Assembly (NCBI GenBank): GCA_021234155.1
Contig: JAJEKV010000003.1
Span: 31,235,166 to 31,299,165, forward strand
From: Isoetes taiwanensis
Taxonomy: Eukaryota; Streptophyta; Lycopodiopsida; Isoetales; Isoetaceae
Direction of reading: 5' to 3'
DNA: 64,000 nt
In this document: positions 1-10,596 of the stretch, in pieces
How positions within the stretch are numbered: the stretch's first letter is position 1
Layout: every line of letters starts with the position of its first letter
Position numbers and translations under genes: made by a program
Notes under the pieces: generated by a model
Databases searched by the model: none
Told to the model about the DNA's origin: nothing
The model's input: the letters and a program-made list of their open reading frames with translations, nothing else

Positions 1-250
1 GAACGGTTTGCTGGACGCTCGAAGGGGTTTTTGATGGGTGGGGAAGTGAATGAAGGCAGAGGCATCTGGGCATGGCGGGCATCCTGCCAGAATAATGATG
101 GTCCGTTAAATTAGCTTTACCCTGAATTTTAATCTACGAAATTATAGACTCCAAATCTCACGACTTAAATTATTCCGGTGCCAAAAATCACGAAACGTGT
201 ATAATTTGGAGAATGTACTTTTCTTGCCGGTTTTAATATTTCCGTATACG
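1..250. other. Left flank, no gene seen
   Basis: No open frame of interest and no recognisable repeat boundary. The stretch is moderately AT-rich and leads into the TIR element at 251. Confidence 0.4.
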
Positions 251-1267
251 TAAAGTTTTGTTAGGGCCCATTCTGGCTAATCCGCCAATGAGCTGTTGCC
301 ACGTGTCATGTTTTCTTGCCCGGAATGACCTTTTCGCTTGCATTCTAAGTTTACCTGTGTTCTTACCTGTATTCTGAAGTTTCTTACATGTATTCTGAAG
401 TTTTACTTGCATTCCGCTTTCTTGTTTTAGTTTTACAGAGCATTGAACATTTACTGCCCAGGGAATTGAACCCCGGTCCAAAGCTCCAGCAACAAATTTC
501 TTAAACAAAAGCTTCAGAGCACCTACAGAGCACCTACAGATTCCCTAAAAGAATGCTTCAGAAGGAAATTTTCAAAGGCTTCGACAGCTCAGAAAACAAG
601 AAAAGCTTGAAAAAAGCTTCGAAAAGAAGAGAAAAGAAAAGCTTCAGAAAGAAAGAAAGAAAAGAAAAACTTCAAAAGGAAGAAAAGAAGATTTAAATGC
701 ATATCTACTGGCACAGGTACACAAACAAACGCCTTCTTCAAATGAGAAGATTGAAGAACCAGCCTGGAAAGAACATTTAGGAAGATAGAAAGGAAAGAAA
801 ACACTGGATATCTTCGGCATTAGGCGAATAGAATGACGGCATTAGGCTTCAGGAAGAGCTGCCTTGTACCCTGCCAAGAAAGAACAGAAAAAATGGCTTT
901 GTATGCATGTGAGTCGCTGCACAAATCTTTGTTACGCCATCTCCGAAGCAGGATGCATCGCCATGGCCGGAGCACAGAGAATAAAACCTAACTGCGTTTT
1001 AACAAACTGGAGCAGCAAAATGATCCATCGCTTCATGGTTTATACCGGGCCAAAAAAATGCCGGCTAAGAAAAGAAAGTTTCAAAAGAAAGCAAAAAAAA
1101 AAACTCAAAAGAAACCAAAGAAAGGAAGCAGGACATCGCCAGAACCATCGCAAGAGAAGGGCGCCGGAGAAGGACGCCATCGCAGGAGCAGAAATAGGGC
1201 GCCAACAGGGCGCCATCGCCGTAGCCGAGCCGCTGAGCCGCTTTAATGGGCCCTAACAAAAACTTTA
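251..1267. mobile_element. TIR element with GGGCCC-containing ends (non-autonomous)
   Basis: The left end TAAAGTTTTGTTAGGGCCC (251-269, similarity to 272) recurs inverted at 1245-1267 with one extra T. The outermost TA on both sides could be a TA target duplication, which would leave TIRs starting AAGTTTTGTTAGGG. The interior is about 1.0 kb, purine-rich at 550-700 and 1060-1140 (many AGAAAAGCTTC-like words), and has no convincing protein. A T-arm/B-box-like word lies on the minus strand near 457-475. The superfamily is not identified. It may be a stand-alone MITE or part of a larger element running to about 5403 (see findings). Confidence 0.5.
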
Positions 1268-1510
1268 TGCTGCAATAATTGCTTTTAGGTGCAATTCGGC
1301 GTTGGCCGTGTGCCTCCGCGACCGACGCCAAGGCCGCACACCTTCCACGCTAGAGTTGCTTCCGGACGACGCTACAAGGCCCAAGAATACTCGAATTTTA
1401 GGCTCGCACTTTTGTATACAAGAATTGCTTTTAGGTGCAACTCAAGGTGGAAGGTGTGCCGACGGCGGCAACACTTGAACCCCCCGAATTTTTAGGCCTC
1501 GCAATTTCGT
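1268..1510. repeat. Imperfect tandem repeat of ~150 bp
   Basis: ATTGCTTTTAGGTGCAA occurs at about 1278 and again at about 1425. Each copy is followed by a GC-rich stretch ending in GAATTTT(T)AGGC(C)TCGCA. I read two diverged copies of one unit. No coding potential was seen. Confidence 0.45.
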
Positions 1511-1614
1511 AACGAATGACAAGTGTCAAATTTTTCGCCACGCATAAGAACTTTTTCCTTTGGTTCACTTCGATTTCCTTCGCCCCTTCGCGCTTTCGAT
1601 CCCGGCGAGCTATG

Positions 1615-2495
1615 GCACCGGGTGGAAGGCGCTCGCGGGCATTTCGCGGTTAAGGTGAGGCGCCAGACCGATTCATATGAGAATGCAAGGTTATTTTTCA
1701 AGAATCTGCAAGATTAACTTGTTTTCTTGAAATTTTTGCAGTAACAGCGGCGGGTTGGAGGCAGGGAAAAAAATAGCGGCTAATATTAGCCAAATGGCGA
1801 TTTTTTGGACATTTTTGGAAAAAGTACGGCTAAACTATAAAGGAGGAAATTTTTGGAAAAAAGAAAAAAATCGCCAAATATTTTCAAAGTTGACCTCCCT
1901 TACACCAAGGTTTAGCCAAACATAAGAAAGAAGGAGAGGAAAAATTCTTCCACTTTAGCCAAACGTTCGAAAGTTTTGCTATGCATTTAGGGATAGATTA
2001 GCCATACTTTTTAATAGCTAATGTAAAATATGAGATTATGGAATAGAGGTTGCTAATACTATATTAGATGGACAATTTTTTGTTCTCCAACTAGTAGATT
2101 TCAATTATTAATATGTTCGTACAATAAAAGGTTTGGCATAGCATAAATATTTGGCTAAAGTTTATATAAAGGTTCAAACAAAAAATAGCCAAACATTCAA
2201 AACTAGTAAAGGAAAATTATTCAACTTTAGCCAAACATTCGAAAGTTTTGCTATGTATTTTGGGTTAAATTAGCCAAAGTTGTTCTAGCTAATCTAAAAT
2301 ATGACTTTAGTAATTTTTTCCCTGGTTGGAGGCGCTGGGCCATTTTTGAGCGTAAGGTGAGGCGCCAGAGCGATTGATATCAGAATTTTTGAAGAATCGG
2401 CAAGATTAACTTGTTTGCTTGAAATTTTTGTAGTAACAGCGGCGGGTTGGAGGCGCTGGACCATTTTTGAGCGTAAGGTGAGACGCTGGAAGTTG
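1615..2495. repeat. Tandem ~125-140 bp repeat upstream of the recombinase gene
   Basis: Two full units and part of a third share the order GGAGGCGCTGG, (T)TAAGGTGAGGCGCCAGA, CAAGATTAACTTGTTT, TTGAAATTTTTG(C/T)AG, TAACAGCGGCGGGTTGGAGG. Unit 1 spans about 1615-1761, unit 2 about 2333-2456, and unit 3 starts about 2457. The hAT MITE at 1762-2324 sits exactly at the unit 1/unit 2 junction. Each unit contains a donor-like AAGGTGAGG and an acceptor-like TTTTTGCAG, so it resembles a repeated mini-intron. The array lies just upstream of the recombinase gene and could be its promoter or 5' leader (inference). Confidence 0.6.
1762..2324. mobile_element. hAT-superfamily MITE, 563 bp, 8-bp TSD
   Basis: The ends are inverted: CAGGGAAAAAAAT at the left and ATTTTTTCCCTG at the right. 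The 8-bp direct duplication GTTGGAGG is exact on both sides (1754-1761 and 2325-2332). An 8-bp TSD with CAGGG termini is the signature of hAT elements (established). The interior is AT-rich and lacks a transposase; the word TAGCCAAA recurs many times in both subterminal regions, as expected of transposase-binding repeats. Removing the element rejoins the flanking tandem repeat units perfectly. Confidence 0.88.
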
Positions 2496-2653
2496 TTATG
2501 CTTGAATTTTTTGATTCTTTGCAAGAATGTAGAATCTGACCCGTTTTTTGGTTAAATTTTGGCATGCATGCCTTTGGCGCAAACATTTTGGCGTCTGGAG
2601 CGTCGATTTAGCCGTCTTTGTGTGCTTTCTTGCGAGTTTTCTTTTAACTTTCG

Positions 2654-2722
2654 GTAAGATGCTGCCATTTCTTGGGGGAAAGTGTCTGATTTCGTTCTAA
2701 TGCTTTCTTTTTTTCTTTGCAG
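2654..2722 (+). other. Candidate 5'-UTR intron of the recombinase gene
   Basis: GTAAGA at 2654 and TTCTTTTTTTCTTTGCAG ending at 2722 form a good 69-nt GT-AG intron just before the first long frame. Its size matches the later introns of this gene (71, 79 and 114 nt). Confidence 0.5.
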
Positions 2723-2749
2723 AACGTTTTACTGTAGTCGGAGGTGCGG

Positions 2750-5011
2750 GATGGCTCTTAATCGTGTTGAAACCTTTTTCTTTAGTTTAGTGTTTACCTT
2801 AAATACTGTGTCTGTTCTACAAGACCTGAGTTCTGGTCTAAGGTTTTTAGGAATGGATGCGCCATCATTTGCCCTGAATGTTGGTGTACCTCTTGGATCT
2901 GTTTTGGAGGATGTTACAAATGCTCCAATGGACATGCATGGCGGTTCTGATACAGCAGATGTCATTTGCCTTATAAATGATGAGGTTATGGACATGCAGG
3001 AGTATACAGATTCTGAGAATGTAGATCCTGCAATGAAAGATGGAGAAGAATCAAAGGACAGAGAAGATGTAAAGAAATGTAAGGCTTCTGCTAAACGTAA
3101 GGGTGTTGATCCGAATATTGTTACCCCTGATAGTAAAGACTTTGCAAGCTTTCTGAGTTCTGAGTCTTCAAGCCGAGGTCTTAGTGAGTTTGAGGAAGAT
3201 CTAGTGTCTGAGTTTGGTGAGGATGCTATTGCCAAGTATTTGTGTGATCTTGATCTATCTCCTATGCTTAAGCCTGTTCCAGTGCCTGTAAACCCTACTG
3301 TGTTGTGTAATGGAGCCAGAGTGCCCTTTGTAGAGCTTGATGAGGAGTTGCAGAGGGAGGTTGAGGCTGGTGGAATTTCTAGGTCTGCAGCAAAAATTCT
3401 GTGGGCTAGAAAACGCTTTGACCTTTGGAGAGAGTACTGTGGTCTTCCTATGCATCAGAAAATTGAAGAAATGGACCTGCTGGAATTTGCTGGTTTGCTA
3501 GAGAGGTTTATGCTTCAGGTTACTAAAAAGAATGGCGAGTTCTATCCACCAGAATCGTAAGTCTCTTTCTGTATATTTGTTTTTTTGTTTGTTTTTGTTT
3601 TATGCTAATAGGTTTGTTTCATTGCAGATTGCAGGATATGTTTCGTAAATTTGGGAGTATGATTAGAAGGCACAGGGAAATCAGAATTGCAAATACTGGA
3701 ATAGAGGAGCAGACTTTCGACATCAGAAAGTCACCAATATTTGAGAGGGCTCGTTTGGCCTGCATTGCATCCATGAGGAGGTCGAGAAGAACACCTGGAG
3801 TTTGCCAAAAGCGTAAGAAGGTACAGGAAATCTCTTTTGCTGATGAGAGAGCATTGTTAGCAGATCTGGACCATCAGATTCATCATGCAAGAGGTCTGCA
3901 ACGACGTTTTCTTTATTACTGTGTTGCTCGTTTTGCTATCCGTGGTCAGAATGAGTTGTATCAGTTGCTCATAACAGACTTCTTAGTTGCTGAAGAGAGT
4001 GGAAGTGAGTATCTGGAGTACAATGAGCGCTTGAGTAAGAATTATGATGTGGATATGACACATTATCAGGAAGAGCAATTTAGATTGCCATGCAGGTGTT
4101 TTGATCCTGATTTTGTGCTAACATATAAGCAGCTGGAGAGACATTTGGCAGAAGGGAAGCCAAAAAAGATGGTAGTATTGTGAGATTCTGCTTCATGCAG
4201 CCTATCCAGAATCACAAGTCTGTTCAATGGTATAATTCAAAGAATAGGGTCAGCGCGAGGACACTTGCTTCATGAGTAAAATACATGTTGTCTACTGTCG
4301 GGGTTGATGGTAAGTATTCTGGTAAGTCTGGATGTACGACTGTCATTTCTAGACTGATTCGAGCAGGGGTTCCAATGTCTGTTGGGATGCGCATAACGGG
4401 GCAAAGAACAAGTGAAGCTTATAACAGGTAAATTCTTTCTTGTTTTTTTAGTTTAATTTTTTTTTTTTTTTTTGTCTTGTTTCTAATATCTTTTTTATAT
4501 GTGCAGGTATGATAAGAACTTGAATGTGCAAGCAAAATGTGCAATGGATGTTGTAAGCAGGCCATTTGACGAGAATGGAGAGAGACGAATGTATGATCAA
4601 GTTTACCAGGAAGAACTTCAGAAAGTTGATCAGCTTGATCGTGGTGGTTGTGGTAAGACTTGTCCTTTGATTGATCCGACTGTCGATACCCAGAAGTGTA
4701 TTTATTGGTCCCATGTTGGCTCTTAAATTAATCGTTTTCTCGTTGGTTCTTCTGGTACATCTGTAGAGAATAGTGGTGCTGCTCTTGATTTATCATTACC
4801 AAGTACAGTTGAAGAGGATCATGAGTTGGTACAGTTTAATGAAGATATTGAGACTCTTGCAGCATCTTCTCCTCTTATTCGACAAGCATTAGGGATGAGT
4901 TTACAGGTTGCTAATATTTCTGGTGGGAGTTTCCAGAATTGTAGCATTGTAATGCCACAAATGTCAGGGAAGGAATTTGGGGACTTCATGATGACACTGA
5001 TGAAGAAATAG
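2750..5011 (+). pseudogene. Crypton-like tyrosine recombinase (DUF3504/ZMYM-QRICH1 type), decayed
   Basis: I read exons 2723-3556, 3628-4427, 4507-4652 and 4767-5011, with GT-AG introns between them that keep frame. The N-terminal half is acidic and variable (about 190 aa after an ATG at 2750). Next come an SAM-like block (LLEFAGLLERFMLQV, then GEFYPPES joined across intron 1 to LQDMF) and a basic linker. The catalytic box I is FAIRGQNELYQLLITDF (Arg codon at 3941). The C-terminal core is RLIRAGVPMSVGMRITGQRT followed by EAYNRY, the presumed nucleophile. The DUF3504 family normally has YPPETL, RxGxEH..L, HSLR, GHRS and a Tyr in this order (from memory). The final exon ends in SGGSFQNCSIVMP and a short amphipathic tail. 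Lesions: a frame break at about 4181 (in-frame TGA, frame resumes +1), TGA at 4273-4275, HxxR read as KxxC (4324-4335), and GH read as GQ. It is therefore a dead copy. Such recombinases are known from animals, fungi and oomycetes; finding one with plant-like introns in a plant is unusual. Confidence 0.72.
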
Positions 5012-5480
5012 CAGTTTTACTTTTGTGTTTTTTCTGACAATGTAACTCTGATTCACTTGAAATAGTTGAATCGATTTTTGGATTTTGAATACAGTGAATT
5101 TTCTATATATCTGAAGTGCTGTGTAATGTTTTCGAATGATATAATGAATTCAATGATAATGTTCTGTACTATTTTCTAATTGTAATGAGTTTAGCTTGAA
5201 ATTCTGGATTTAGTTCTGAAATAACAGAATGTAGAGTGGAATTAAGAATGTAGAGTGAAATTAAGAATGTAGGGTAGAAATTTTAGAATTACAACCTAAG
5301 TAAAAGAATTGGTTGTAAGCTTGACATTCCCTAAAAGAATGTATGCCACGTGGCAATAAGTGATTGGACGAGAGGGCAGAAAATTTGGCACCTGTCATTT
5401 ACGGTTCCAAAATTTCGCTTTTTGGCCGGATTTGGATGTCCACCGGCGGCCGGAAAAAAGAGGACACACCCCCCCAAACA
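5012..5480. other. 3' flank of recombinase gene; possible degenerate right TIR
   Basis: The stretch is AT-rich with repeated words GAATGTAGAGTG / GAATGTAGGGTA at 5228-5280 and a perfect GCCACGTGGC palindrome at 5344-5353. Read in reverse complement from about 5403, the order CGTAAA, TTCTG, CCAAT, TTGCCACGTG, CAT, GGAATG matches the order at 250-330. This is a candidate long degenerate inverted repeat. Confidence 0.35.
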
Positions 5481-6200
5481 CAATTTAAGTAAGTAGATAA
5501 GTTAAAAGTTTGATTGGCTTAAGCTACGTGCAAATGCGAGGCAGTGTCATAATGACTTGAGTCCTTGAGAGGCTTCCGGTGCTGTGGAACACAGTTTGTT
5601 GTATGTTTAAATATGCATAAATGTTTATATAAAATATAACAATTAAAAAATTCGTAGTCCACCAACAATGATTTCTAAACTGTCTAACAGCAGGGATAGT
5701 ATATGGGAGGTATGCACCTTCTTTTCTCATCAAGTTTTGCTTCTATGCTAGCTATCGTCCATCTGTTTGTTAGGCCATGATGCAATTATTATTGCAAATA
5801 AATAGATCCCCGCAAATATTGGACTGTAGTTTGTTCAAGAAAACATCATATTTGTTTTCTGTAAGGGTAATGTTCTCAAATGATCTAGGGTTTATCTTAT
5901 TAGTTGTTGAAGGTCCCTTAGGCATCTATATTCCTCTATGGATAAACCATTTTTCAAGATTTTAGTCAAGGAATTTTCTTGGCCAAATTATAGTCGTCGT
6001 ACCATTATTTTCATGTTATGGCAATTGGCTTGAGCAGAAAATTCCAGCATGTCCATATGTGCACCACATCTGCATTCCCATTTCTTTGATTATCTGCTTA
6101 TTAACATCTCATCTTCTTTTTTCTAGCAGGTACAATCAATTTGTAACTGATGTCATATAAAGAAGCACTCAGTTCATTATTCTTGAAAATTTAGAAGGCT
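5481..6200. other. Intergenic, nothing recognised
   Basis: AT-rich sequence with short chance frames only. No repeat boundary or gene family seen. Confidence 0.5.
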
Positions 6201-6515
6201 AATACAGAGGTGAAACATGCAACTGGTGATGATGGTGTATTTGTTCATGTATACCTATGCATCTGTTCATGCTCAAAGGTTCTATCTTGCGTACACTCTT
6301 AGGAATTTAGTGTTGTATTTGGCTGATGCTTTGGATAGTCCCTATCGGTAAGCATGTGCTTAAACTTTGCAAAGATATGAGACTAAGTTTTCCATCTACT
6401 CAAGGGATTAATTAGTTTTAAACTCTCCCTTCTATCCAGAGGAGGTTTGGTTGAGAGGTGACACTGTCATTGAACTGTAGAAGCATGCAGAACATTTAGC
6501 AGTCTAATAGAAAGC
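6201..6515 (+). repeat. Direct repeat copy A (~310 bp)
   Basis: From AATACAGAGGTGAAACATGC to the word AGCAGTCTAATA, this block recurs at 6819-7130 in the same orientation. Shared landmarks are GATGATGGTGT, GATGCTTTGGATAGTCCC, TGCAAAGATATGAGAC and CTATCCAGAGGAGGTTT. The two starts are 618 bp apart. No protein is maintained in both copies, so it is either a duplicated non-coding segment or an old repeat. Confidence 0.75.
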
Positions 6516-6818
6516 CACTGGCCTTAACAATTATTTCTTATATTAAACTTCATTGTATGACCAATAATTGAATGTGCAAGAGTGAACATGGAATCTTTCG
6601 CATGATCTACTGTCCAGATACTCATTTTCTTTTAAGGTCAACGAGGTTCCTTGGCTATTGTATGCATTTGAATAAAATATGTGCCCCATGGCTGGTGATT
6701 GTTGTGGCATACTTTATCTCTTATACCTACATTTGGAATCATTATGACAACCTTACATTGCTGAGTCAGAACCAGGAAGAATAGTTGCTTCACTTAGATG
6801 GCAGAGTTCATTACTATG

Positions 6819-7130
6819 AATACAGAGATAAAACATGCATTTGCTGATGATGGTGTCTTTGTTCATGTATGTCTATCCATCTTTCATACTCAAATATTAA
6901 GTTCTTTCACTCTTAAGAACTTAATGTCGTATTTGACTGATGCTTTGGATAGTCCCTGTCAGTAAGCCTGTGCAAACTTTGCAAAGATATGAGACCAAGT
7001 TTTCCATTTCCTCAAGGAATTAATTAGTTTTAGACTCTCCCTTCCTATCCAGAGGAGGTTTAGGTTGAGAGCTGACACCGTCAATGAACTGTACAAGCAT
7101 GCAAAACATTTGGAAGTTTAATACAAAGCA
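6819..7130 (+). repeat. Direct repeat copy B (~310 bp)
   Basis: This is the second copy of the 6201-6515 block, diverged by scattered substitutions and small indels. The 5' part (GCTGATGATGGTGTCTTTGTTCATG) is open in one frame and followed by a donor-like GTATGT, so an exon origin is possible but unproven. Confidence 0.75.
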
Positions 7131-9060
7131 AGTGGTTCATAGTCTCTACTTCTAAATTGTTTGTGCTGCAGATGGCACATTGCAAGGGGTAGATCCATTG
7201 CAAGTGATATTAATATGGTGGATGTCTGTCATAGGTCTGTTGTCATAGGTCTGATGGGTCTTCTATGTGAATAATTGATATGTTGGAGGTATATTAGGTC
7301 AATTGTACTTTGCTAATCCTAATTTCGGGTACTCCATATTGAGGCAGCACGCAGTTCTTTCTCCATTGTGTTCATAGGGACCTGTGGAAAAAGAAATGGT
7401 TGATGATTCATCCGACGTAACACTCACATTGATGATCAATTTTGGTCTAAAGGAATCATGTCTTAAATGTTGTGCATCAAGTTGATATATTATAAATGAT
7501 AAAGGAGTTATAGGTATTTGGCGTGTCTTAAAGCCCTTATGCTTTCTATATTTTAAATCCTTATTTGTCCTAATGTTGATGGAGTTTAGGACACAAGTTT
7601 ACAGTTCTTATTTGGGGTGCTTGAGCAACCTTCTATGATAATTGATAGTGATTCTGGTGATTTGGTGAAGGCTGTCACTGTCCTGGCTACTAATTCATGC
7701 TTTTTAGCTTAGTTTTACAGTAGACTAAGATCTCTTGCTTTGTCCAAGTGGAACAGATAAGCTATTTGCTGACCCAAATAATTTGTTGCTTTCTACATGT
7801 GTAAGCTATTTTTGTTTCGCAGTGCTTCCATTACACTTTTGTTGTAAATAGCTCTCTTAGAATGCTCACTTTCGGCTGCAAAGAAGCAAGGAGAAAGAAG
7901 GTAAAACATATTTCCCTTTTTTTTCGGTTTGCCTTATTAAATACATCATCCTCTATGGAATATATGTAATTCCAGAAATCGTGTAATGTGTTATAGCTCT
8001 TTTGCAGCTACAGAGACACCTTATAAATAATTTTCTATATTTCCTATAGCCTTCTAAAATGACTCTGGCATTAGCACAGATAGTTATGATCTGCAAACTC
8101 CGCTATCTAAAATGGAGCAAAAGCATGCCATGTACAATAGAACTTCCAACGTGAAATTTCTCTGTAGATATACATGCTCTACTGCAGCTTCATACTATGG
8201 AGCAAAAGTTGGGCGCATAACACAAAGTTGGGTTCATAGCTTCATACTATGGAGCAAAAGCAACTGAATAGGTACTGCTCTGTGTATGTGTATTTGCATG
8301 TTATTAGTCTAAAAATGATTCCTATGATCTGTATTGTAAGTAGTGAAACTGCAATAAACAACTTGGTGTTGTCTCTCTTACTCAAAGTTCTATGCATTGA
8401 CTTTTAGTATGCTTTGCAGATTCCATAATTTGTGGTACTATGGATACGGCACTTTCCATGTGGTTAAAACTGTCCATGCTGATTCACATGTTCTACTGAT
8501 TCATCATAGCTCTCTCTTCGATAATGTCCATATTGATTCACGTGTTTCAGTAATTACTTATCACAGCCCTTTCTTTAAAAGGAGGAACGCCATGTTGGGG
8601 AGAAAATTTGGAATGTTTATAACAATCATGCTTGCACCTAGCCCAATATTTAATGCAGTAATGGCCATCGAATTCTAAAGGTTTTTTGGTTCTTTTTATA
8701 TTCCTTTTCTAAGCTTTCTTGGTAGATGGAGAAGTGTTATGTAGGTAGTTGAGAGGCATGGGGGAGGAAGAAACATTTAGAAGATCATTTGTGGTGTATA
8801 AAAAATTCGTTCAATAGACTACATCAGAATGTTGCATTTGCAGGATGGTAGTGAACTGTTAGATACATGTAGCACTTAGTTGTTTCAAAAAATAGTGAAT
8901 TTGTCAGCGTCAGCCATGTGCATTTAATCAAGTGGCAGTGAAAAGGAGGCTTTATGTCCATCTTCTTTTTCCTTATTCGAAAGAGTTTCAATAGCTTAAT
9001 TCTTTACACAAGTAATTTCATTTTCGCTTTTTATGAAGTTGTTTTTGGTGAGACGCCTTA
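7131..9060. other. Intergenic, nothing recognised
   Basis: No gene family seen. A short direct repeat, CTTCATACTATGGAGCAAAAG, occurs at about 8190 and again at about 8241. The longest frame (8397-8678, plus) has no recognisable motif. Confidence 0.5.
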
Positions 9061-9069
9061 ATACGAAAC

Positions 9070-10596
9070 AATAGAATAGAATAGGATTTTTATCGTCCAT
9101 GAAGACCAATTGGCCTATGGGACCCAAACAGGAGGCGCAGTAAGCGTATTACTGTCCAGATTAAAAAACTCCCTCCCGCCTAAAGGGTTGTTTGGGGGAA
9201 AAACCGTGACAGGAATAGGTTTGCTGTAAAACTGTACAAATATATATAGACAGAAATTTGTACATGTATCAAGTAAGTGCCCAACGATCGGGCTGATCTC
9301 GGCGATCCATAATCTCTTGAATGTATGGGCCCAACCTCCATACCGAGCTCGTGCTCAGCATCTCATGCAGGGGCTGGTCGGGACGGACCAGCTCAGCATA
9401 GCGTATCCGAATGTCATCATATGCCAGACAACTCTGAAGGATGTGGCATTCGTCTTCCACAGCTCCAACCTGCCAGCGTTGATAAAGCCTCTCCTGACAC
9501 AGCTCCCCAACCCGGAGATGTTGTGCTACCTGACGCATCTCCCTGTCTCAATCCAGAGATGGTGTGCACCTATACGGATAGAGGCAATGGCTCTGCGCTT
9601 TTTCATGGGTAGATGAGAGCGCAGGTAGCATTGCGGGCCCCGCTCCAATATGGGATTTATGTACCTGTTCAAGGGTGCTAGCATCCCATAGCTTACTGAA
9701 GAAGCAGGCGTCAAGGTACTGTCTGAGGCTACGACGATCTGCCTCCGTTTGCACTTGGATGCACCTTTGCTCTTGCACATTCCATCTGGCCAGCCACTGA
9801 GCTCTCTTTTCCCGCCAGCAGGCTTTTAGGCGTTGAGGCCGCATTGCCAAGCAAGGTTAGGGAGACAGGCATCATCCATGCTGACCACCTTCTGGAAGTA
9901 GACAATATGTCTGTCAAGGGCCCCCCTTTGAAGAGGCAAGTAACCTGTTTCCTGCAGCAATATCTGGTATGGGACTGTGGACTTCACCCCCAGGGCCGGT
10001 TCCAAGAAAGCTTTCTGCACCTGTTCCAAGTCACTCCAAGTGGTGAGGGAAATCACCGGGCCCCAGACCTCGACCCCATACAAAAGCACAGGTTCTACTA
10101 GCACCTTGAATAGGTGCAATTGGTGGTCCAATCATACAACTCTGCCTTGTGACTATTGTTCTCCATTGCATAGAGTGCCTTCCAACCTGCTGCGGCTCGC
10201 AGCCGGATGGAATTGTCCCAGTTCATGGCCAACGAGAATTCCATCCCCAAATATTTGTAAGCGGGCACCACTTTGACATGTTGGCCATGATAAGTAAGGA
10301 TTGGAGGCCGTGGCTGCGGATGATACCAGAACCACCTTGGTTTTGGCTAAGTCGACACGCATGTCAGTCTCCTGGCAAAATTTATCCAGGGCACCGAGAT
10401 GGCGTTGCATGTCTACCTAAGCATGTGCTAGGAGGTCTACATCATCAGCATAGATCAGCTGCCTGACGACCTGGTGTAGGAGGTGAGCCCCAGTGCCTCC
10501 ATTATCAACGAGTCATCTCTCCAACTGATCAATGTATAGGCCAAATAGTGTGGGAGAGAGAGGGCATCCCTGGCGGACCCCGATACTGCTCTCGAA
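9070..10596 (-). mobile_element. LINE copy 1, 3' half (RT palm to 3' tail)
   Basis: Read on the minus strand, this begins inside the reverse transcriptase with ESSIGVRQGCPLSPTLFGLY (from 10596). The catalytic RQLIYADDVDLL follows (near 10450), then the thumb (FKVLVEPVLLYGVEVWGPV) and a C-terminal VEDECHILQSC zinc-finger-like end. The 3' UTR holds the conserved GGGTCCCATAGGCCAATTGG block and ends in a short (TTCTA)n tail (9070-9085 on the plus strand). Several stops and frameshifts show it is inactive. The 5' half continues at 21721-22935 beyond the inserted Ty3 element. LINEs move by target-primed reverse transcription using their own RT and endonuclease. Confidence 0.9.

Noticed and set aside
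440-500. tRNA T-arm-like CGGGG-TTCAATT-CCCTG on the minus strand
   Set aside because: The T-arm folds well, but no A box, anticodon arm or acceptor stem lies at the right distance, so no tRNA gene or SINE is called.
2729-3235. Minus-strand 168-codon frame opposite the recombinase exon
   Set aside because: The plus strand carries spliced, family-matching protein; this frame is its antisense shadow.
4171-4200. A 30-nt intron GTAGTA...GCAG to bypass the stop at 4181
   Set aside because: Too short for plant splicing, and it would remove residues matching the family; a frameshift mutation is the simpler reading.
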